A stretch of DNA of 10,637 nucleotides from positions 2,012 to 12,648 of the forward strand of contig DFYA01000121.1 in NCBI GenBank assembly GCA_002382525.1, given 5' to 3'. A model generated the notes under the pieces. It worked only from the letters and a program-made list of their open reading frames with translations. It was not told the DNA's origin and did no database searches. The translations under genes were made by a program, and so were the position numbers. The DNA is from Opitutaceae bacterium UBA4094 (GTDB lineage Bacteria > Verrucomicrobiota > Verrucomicrobiia > Opitutales > Opitutaceae). This document shows, piece after piece, positions 7,790-10,637 of the stretch. Position 1 is the first letter of the stretch; each line of letters begins with the position of its first letter.

Positions 7790-8761
7790 ATGATCGAAGT
7801 CCGCAACCTCACCCGCATCTTCCGCACCTACAAAAAGCAACCCGGCTTCTGGGGCGGGATTAAGGGGTTGTTTAATCGCGAATTTGAGGAAACCGCCGCC
7901 GCCAAGGACATCAGCTTCGATATCGCGGAAGGCGAATTTGTCGGCTTCCTCGGCCCGAATGGCGCCGGCAAAACAACCACGCTGAAAATGCTCTCGGGGC
8001 TTATTTACCCGACCAGCGGGAGCGCCCGTGTCGCCGGGTTCGACCCGTCCAAACGCGACAACGCCTACCGCCGGCTTTTCGCCCTCGTCCTCGGACAAAA
8101 AAACCAGCTCTGGTGGGATCTCCCCGCGCAGGAATCGTTTCTCCTCCTTCGGCACATCTACGGCATCCCCGGAAAACAGTATCAGGAAACACTCGACGAA
8201 CTCGTCGATCTCCTCGGAGTGCGGGCTAAGCTCAACGTCATGGTGCGTGAACTGTCGCTCGGCGAGCGCATGAAAATGGAACTCATTGCCGCCCTCCTGC
8301 ATCGCCCTCGGGTTCTTTTTTTGGATGAACCAACCATCGGGCTGGATGTCGTGTCGCAGAAAGCCGTTCGGTCATTCCTGCGCGAATACAACCGCAAATA
8401 CAAAGTCACCATCCTGCTCACGAGCCACTACATGGCCGACATCAAAGAACTCTGCGAACGCGTCATCGTGATTCACAAAGGAATCAAAATCTACGACGGC
8501 GCCCTCGCTCGTCTGGAGGCCACGGGAGGACGCAAAAAGATCATCAAGTTCCGTCCTGCCCAGGTTCCGTTTCCCGCGTTGGTGGAACTTGCCGAGGACA
8601 AAACGACCGTAACCGACGACGGCGAAGTCATCCTGCACGTTCCGAGCGCCGAGGTGGTGACCGTCTCGCAGCGCATCCTTGCCGCCGGCCCCGTCGCCGA
8701 CATCACCATCGAAGACGTCCCGCTCGAAGACGTCATCACCGAGCTTTTTAATGCACACTAA
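7790..8761 (+). CDS. ABC-2/NatA-type transporter ATP-binding protein
   Basis: This 323-residue protein is the ATPase of an ABC exporter. Motifs in order are Walker A GPNGAGKTT (55-63), Q-loop Q103 in VLGQKNQLWWD, signature LSLGER (155-160), Walker B RVLFLDEP (174-181) with catalytic E180, the D-loop GLD and switch H213 (TSHY). An N-terminal insertion (YKKQPGFWGGIKGLFNREFE, about 14-33) and a C-terminal extension of about 80 residues are typical of the uncharacterised NatA-like group often listed as COG4586. Members are normally followed by two ABC-2 membrane proteins. Here none follows: the next gene is a small META-domain lipoprotein and then a convergent aminotransferase. The membrane partner must be elsewhere or absent. 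The substrate is unknown. Nucleotide-binding residues look intact, so it should be an active ATPase. Confidence 0.94.
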   Translation: MIEVRNLTRIFRTYKKQPGFWGGIKGLFNREFEETAAAKDISFDIAEGEFVGFLGPNGAGKTTTLKMLSGLIYPTSGSARVAGFDPSKRDNAYRRLFALVLGQKNQLWWDLPAQESFLLLRHIYGIPGKQYQETLDELVDLLGVRAKLNVMVRELSLGERMKMELIAALLHRPRVLFLDEPTIGLDVVSQKAVRSFLREYNRKYKVTILLTSHYMADIKELCERVIVIHKGIKIYDGALARLEATGGRKKIIKFRPAQVPFPALVELAEDKTTVTDDGEVILHVPSAEVVTVSQRILAAGPVADITIEDVPLEDVITELFNAH

Positions 8762-8774
8762 TCCTTCTATTCCC

Positions 8775-9254
8775 ATGACGCCCGCCCACACTTTTCGCCT
8801 TCTCGCTCTCTGCCTCGGTTCGCTGCTGGCGTTGTTCACCTTCACCGGTTGCGGTAGCACCTCGACCTCCTCGCATGACGGGCAGGACTCGATCCGCACC
8901 CTTACGACCTCCGCCAACACCAATTGGGTTCTCTCACGCTGGGTTTCGGCTGACGGTGAGAAACACAAGATTCACTCGCCCGCCCCGACCCTGTTGATCG
9001 GCTATCAAGGCCGCATCAGCGGCAACGCCGGCGTGAACGATTATGTGGGCAACGTGACCGTCTATGAGGATGTGATGAACTGGGGCACCCATATCGCCGC
9101 CACACGCATGGCCGGCCCGCCTGAAGTGCTCGAAGCGGAAAACGACTTTTTCAACGACCTCAAGGCCACCAAGCAGGTCACCATCCGCAGTGACCGCCTC
9201 GTGTTCACCGGCAAGAAACCGCTCCGCCTCGAATTCGCCCGCGCGAATCCGTAA
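8775..9254 (+). CDS. META-domain (HslJ-like) lipoprotein
   Basis: This 159-residue protein starts with a signal sequence ending in the lipobox-like TFTGC (C26). The mature part is a single META domain: NWVLSRWVSADG (about 50-61), the strand PTLLIGYQGRISGNAGVNDY (71-90), then HIAATRMAGPPEVLEAENDF (106-125) and a C-terminal LVFTGKKPLRLEF. In E. coli, HslJ is a META-domain heat-shock protein linked to novobiocin resistance; the biochemical role of the domain is poorly known. The start chosen is the ATG at 8775, which gives a normal signal peptide. An in-frame ATG at 8751 overlaps the end of the ABC ATPase gene and would add eight polar residues. The gene sits 13 bases after that ATPase and is probably cotranscribed. 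Both cysteines usual in the family motifs (GCN and TRMAC) are replaced, by V87 and G114. Confidence 0.87.
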   Translation: MTPAHTFRLLALCLGSLLALFTFTGCGSTSTSSHDGQDSIRTLTTSANTNWVLSRWVSADGEKHKIHSPAPTLLIGYQGRISGNAGVNDYVGNVTVYEDVMNWGTHIAATRMAGPPEVLEAENDFFNDLKATKQVTIRSDRLVFTGKKPLRLEFARANP

Positions 9255-9276
9255 ATCCTGTTCCCAATGGGGAGCC

Positions 9277-10536
9277 TTACTTGGCAAACCGTTGCGCGAC
9301 GCCGGCAAACCGCCGCCCCGCCTCCGCCAAGTCGGCTTTGCCTAGCACACCGAAACTGAGGCGCGCCTGATTCTTCGGCGCGTCGTCGCCGAAACACAGT
9401 TCGCCCGGCACATAGAGCACGCCCGCGGCCACACAGGCGTGGCAAAACGGTGAGTCCAGCCCGAGGTCCAACCCGGCCGGAGCGGTGAGCCACAGGTAAA
9501 GTCCGCCCTCCGGCACCGCCCAGCTCCAGCCCAGCTCGGGCAACCCGGCCTCGACCAGCGCCCCGTGCAGCGCCCGCATCTTTGCCTGATACGCTGGACG
9601 GATCACCGCGAGTTGCGCATCGAGTCCGCCCTGCATCAGCACCTCTTCCAAAATCGCCTGATTGTAGTTGGCCGTGCCGAAATCGTGATGCCCTTTCACG
9701 TGAAGCATCTTCGCGACGAGGTCCGCGTCCGAACAGGTGCCGTAACCGACCTTCAACCCGCTCGCAAAGGGTTTGGTGAGCGTCGAAAGATACAACTTCG
9801 GAAAGGCCGCCCACGCGGGCAGACTCAATACACTTCGCGCCGGATGCGGGCGCTCGTAGTGAAGTTCTCGATACGCCGCGTCTTCCACGACGGGAACGAT
9901 CGCGCTCTCGGCAGTCAGTGCCTCCGCAATAGCGTTCTTCTCGGTCTCCTCCAAGCTGCGCGCCGACGGATTTGAAAAATAGCTGACGAAATAAACCGCC
10001 TTCAGTCGGGACAGCTCTCCGCGCTCACGCAGCCCGGCGAGCAACGCGCGCAGCGCCGCGCCGTCGATCTGCCCTGCGGTGTCGAGCGGTAGCGAACGCG
10101 CCTGCACGCCGAGTCCGGTCAACATCTCCAAAAACACGAAATAGCTTGGACGATCCACGAGCACGATGTCGCCCGGTTCACACAGCACCTGCATCGCCAA
10201 GTAGAGCGCCTGCTGGGAGCCGTTGGTGATGAAAAAATGATTCCGCACCGCGTCGGGATCGGGCGGCGTTTCCATTGCCAGCAACCGGTCGGCCAGCATT
10301 GCGCGCAGTTTGGGGCGCCCCCGATTGGTGCCGTATTGCAGGTATTCGGGATCGCCCGCGCGTTGTGCCAACGCAGAGATTGCCGCCTGGATGATCGGCA
10401 CCGGCAGTGTGCTCGTGTCGGTGAATCCTGCGGCGATGGAGAGCAGCTTCGGGTTCTCCAGCATCAACGTCATCAAGCGGGCGATGGTCGGCGGCTGCGC
10501 GCGATGACCGAGAGCGGAAAAGGCGATGGAAGACAT
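9277..10536 (-). CDS. PLP-dependent aminotransferase, class I/II
   Basis: This 419-residue cytosolic enzyme belongs to fold-type I aminotransferases, closest in style to 2-aminoadipate aminotransferases and the catalytic half of MocR regulators. Visible signs are the substrate-side YLQYGTNRGRPKLR (about 65-78), the cofactor-phosphate segment TNGSQQAL (104-111), SNPSA with N189 in place of the usual NPTG, D219 and Y222 in VVEDAAYREL, the Schiff-base lysine K255 in STLTKPFASGLKVGYG, PEGGLYLWL, and the carboxylate-binding R392 in ARLSFG. There is no N-terminal winged-helix domain, so it is an enzyme and not a MocR regulator. The amino donor is not readable from sequence. It is convergent with the META lipoprotein, with 22 bases between stops and no terminator hairpin of note. 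The start is the ATG (complement of 10534-10536), without a ribosome site. Confidence 0.93.
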   Translation of the reverse strand: MSSIAFSALGHRAQPPTIARLMTLMLENPKLLSIAAGFTDTSTLPVPIIQAAISALAQRAGDPEYLQYGTNRGRPKLRAMLADRLLAMETPPDPDAVRNHFFITNGSQQALYLAMQVLCEPGDIVLVDRPSYFVFLEMLTGLGVQARSLPLDTAGQIDGAALRALLAGLRERGELSRLKAVYFVSYFSNPSARSLEETEKNAIAEALTAESAIVPVVEDAAYRELHYERPHPARSVLSLPAWAAFPKLYLSTLTKPFASGLKVGYGTCSDADLVAKMLHVKGHHDFGTANYNQAILEEVLMQGGLDAQLAVIRPAYQAKMRALHGALVEAGLPELGWSWAVPEGGLYLWLTAPAGLDLGLDSPFCHACVAAGVLYVPGELCFGDDAPKNQARLSFGVLGKADLAEAGRRFAGVAQRFAK

Positions 10537-10610
10537 GCGAGCAAAGTAGCGCAGGCGGAACGCCCTCTGTCGAAACCTAAGCCAAACGATGCAGTTCAGC
10601 CGCCGGTATT

Positions 10611-10637
10611 CTCGTAGCAGCCGAGGTAACGAGGCTG
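10611..10637. repeat. Overlapping inverted and direct repeats at the window edge
   Basis: CTCGT (10611-10615) pairs with ACGAG (10629-10633), and CAGCC (10618-10622) pairs with GGCTG (10633-10637). CGAGG occurs directly at 10622-10626 and 10630-10634. The two inverted pairs are mutually exclusive folds. The element lies about 75 bases upstream of the aminotransferase start and may continue past the window. It could be a dispersed intergenic repeat or an operator; the sequence alone does not decide. The rest of 10537-10610 shows nothing I can support. Confidence 0.35.

Noticed and set aside
9258..9276. Possible terminator between the convergent META and aminotransferase genes
   Set aside because: Only a TCCC/GGGA four-pair hairpin is visible, with no T-run on either strand.
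10537..10600. Possible sigma70 promoter for the aminotransferase (TTCGAC and TACTTT on the minus strand)
   Set aside because: Both boxes match the consensus poorly, and the pairing could be chance in such sequence.
10237..10617. 126-codon plus-strand frame overlapping the aminotransferase start and upstream DNA
   Set aside because: Most of it is antisense to the aminotransferase, and it has no ribosome site or recognisable protein features.

Overview
The window looks like chromosomal DNA from a high-GC Gram-negative bacterium. The strong GC third-position bias, the near absence of Shine-Dalgarno sequences and the style of the proteins suggest a verrucomicrobial lineage such as Opitutaceae. 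This assignment is inferred from composition and family resemblance, because no rRNA or marker gene is present. Seven genes read rightward and one reads leftward at the right end. Coding density is about 97%. No tRNA, rRNA, CRISPR array or insertion sequence was seen.

Region 1 (1-6072) is a tightly overlapping four-gene signalling operon. It encodes a TonB-dependent outer-membrane receptor (5' end outside the window), a periplasmic YfiR-like (DUF4154) protein, a membrane-bound hybrid histidine kinase (CHASE8-like sensor, HAMP, GAF, HisKA, HATPase, receiver) and a soluble receiver-histidine kinase. Successive genes overlap by 13, 4 and 4 bases. The layout suggests a signal path from outer membrane to periplasm to inner membrane to cytoplasm. 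A YfiR-type regulator would be paired with a CHASE8-bearing kinase instead of the diguanylate cyclase (YfiN/TpbB) it controls in Pseudomonas. No DNA-binding or cyclic-di-GMP output domain is present in the window, so the final output must lie elsewhere. This operon is the most interesting part of the window.

Region 2 (6163-7654) holds a SurE-type 5'/3'-nucleotidase and, 13 bases later, a helical lipoprotein resembling DUF2959. It is closed by a strong intrinsic terminator at 7683-7714.

Region 3 (7790-9254) holds an ABC-2/NatA-type ATPase without adjacent permeases. It is followed immediately by a small META-domain (HslJ-like) lipoprotein that lacks both usual family cysteines.

Region 4 (9277-10536, minus strand) is a fold-type I PLP aminotransferase convergent with region 3. 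Its upstream DNA runs into a short sequence of overlapping inverted and direct repeats at the window edge, possibly a dispersed intergenic repeat.
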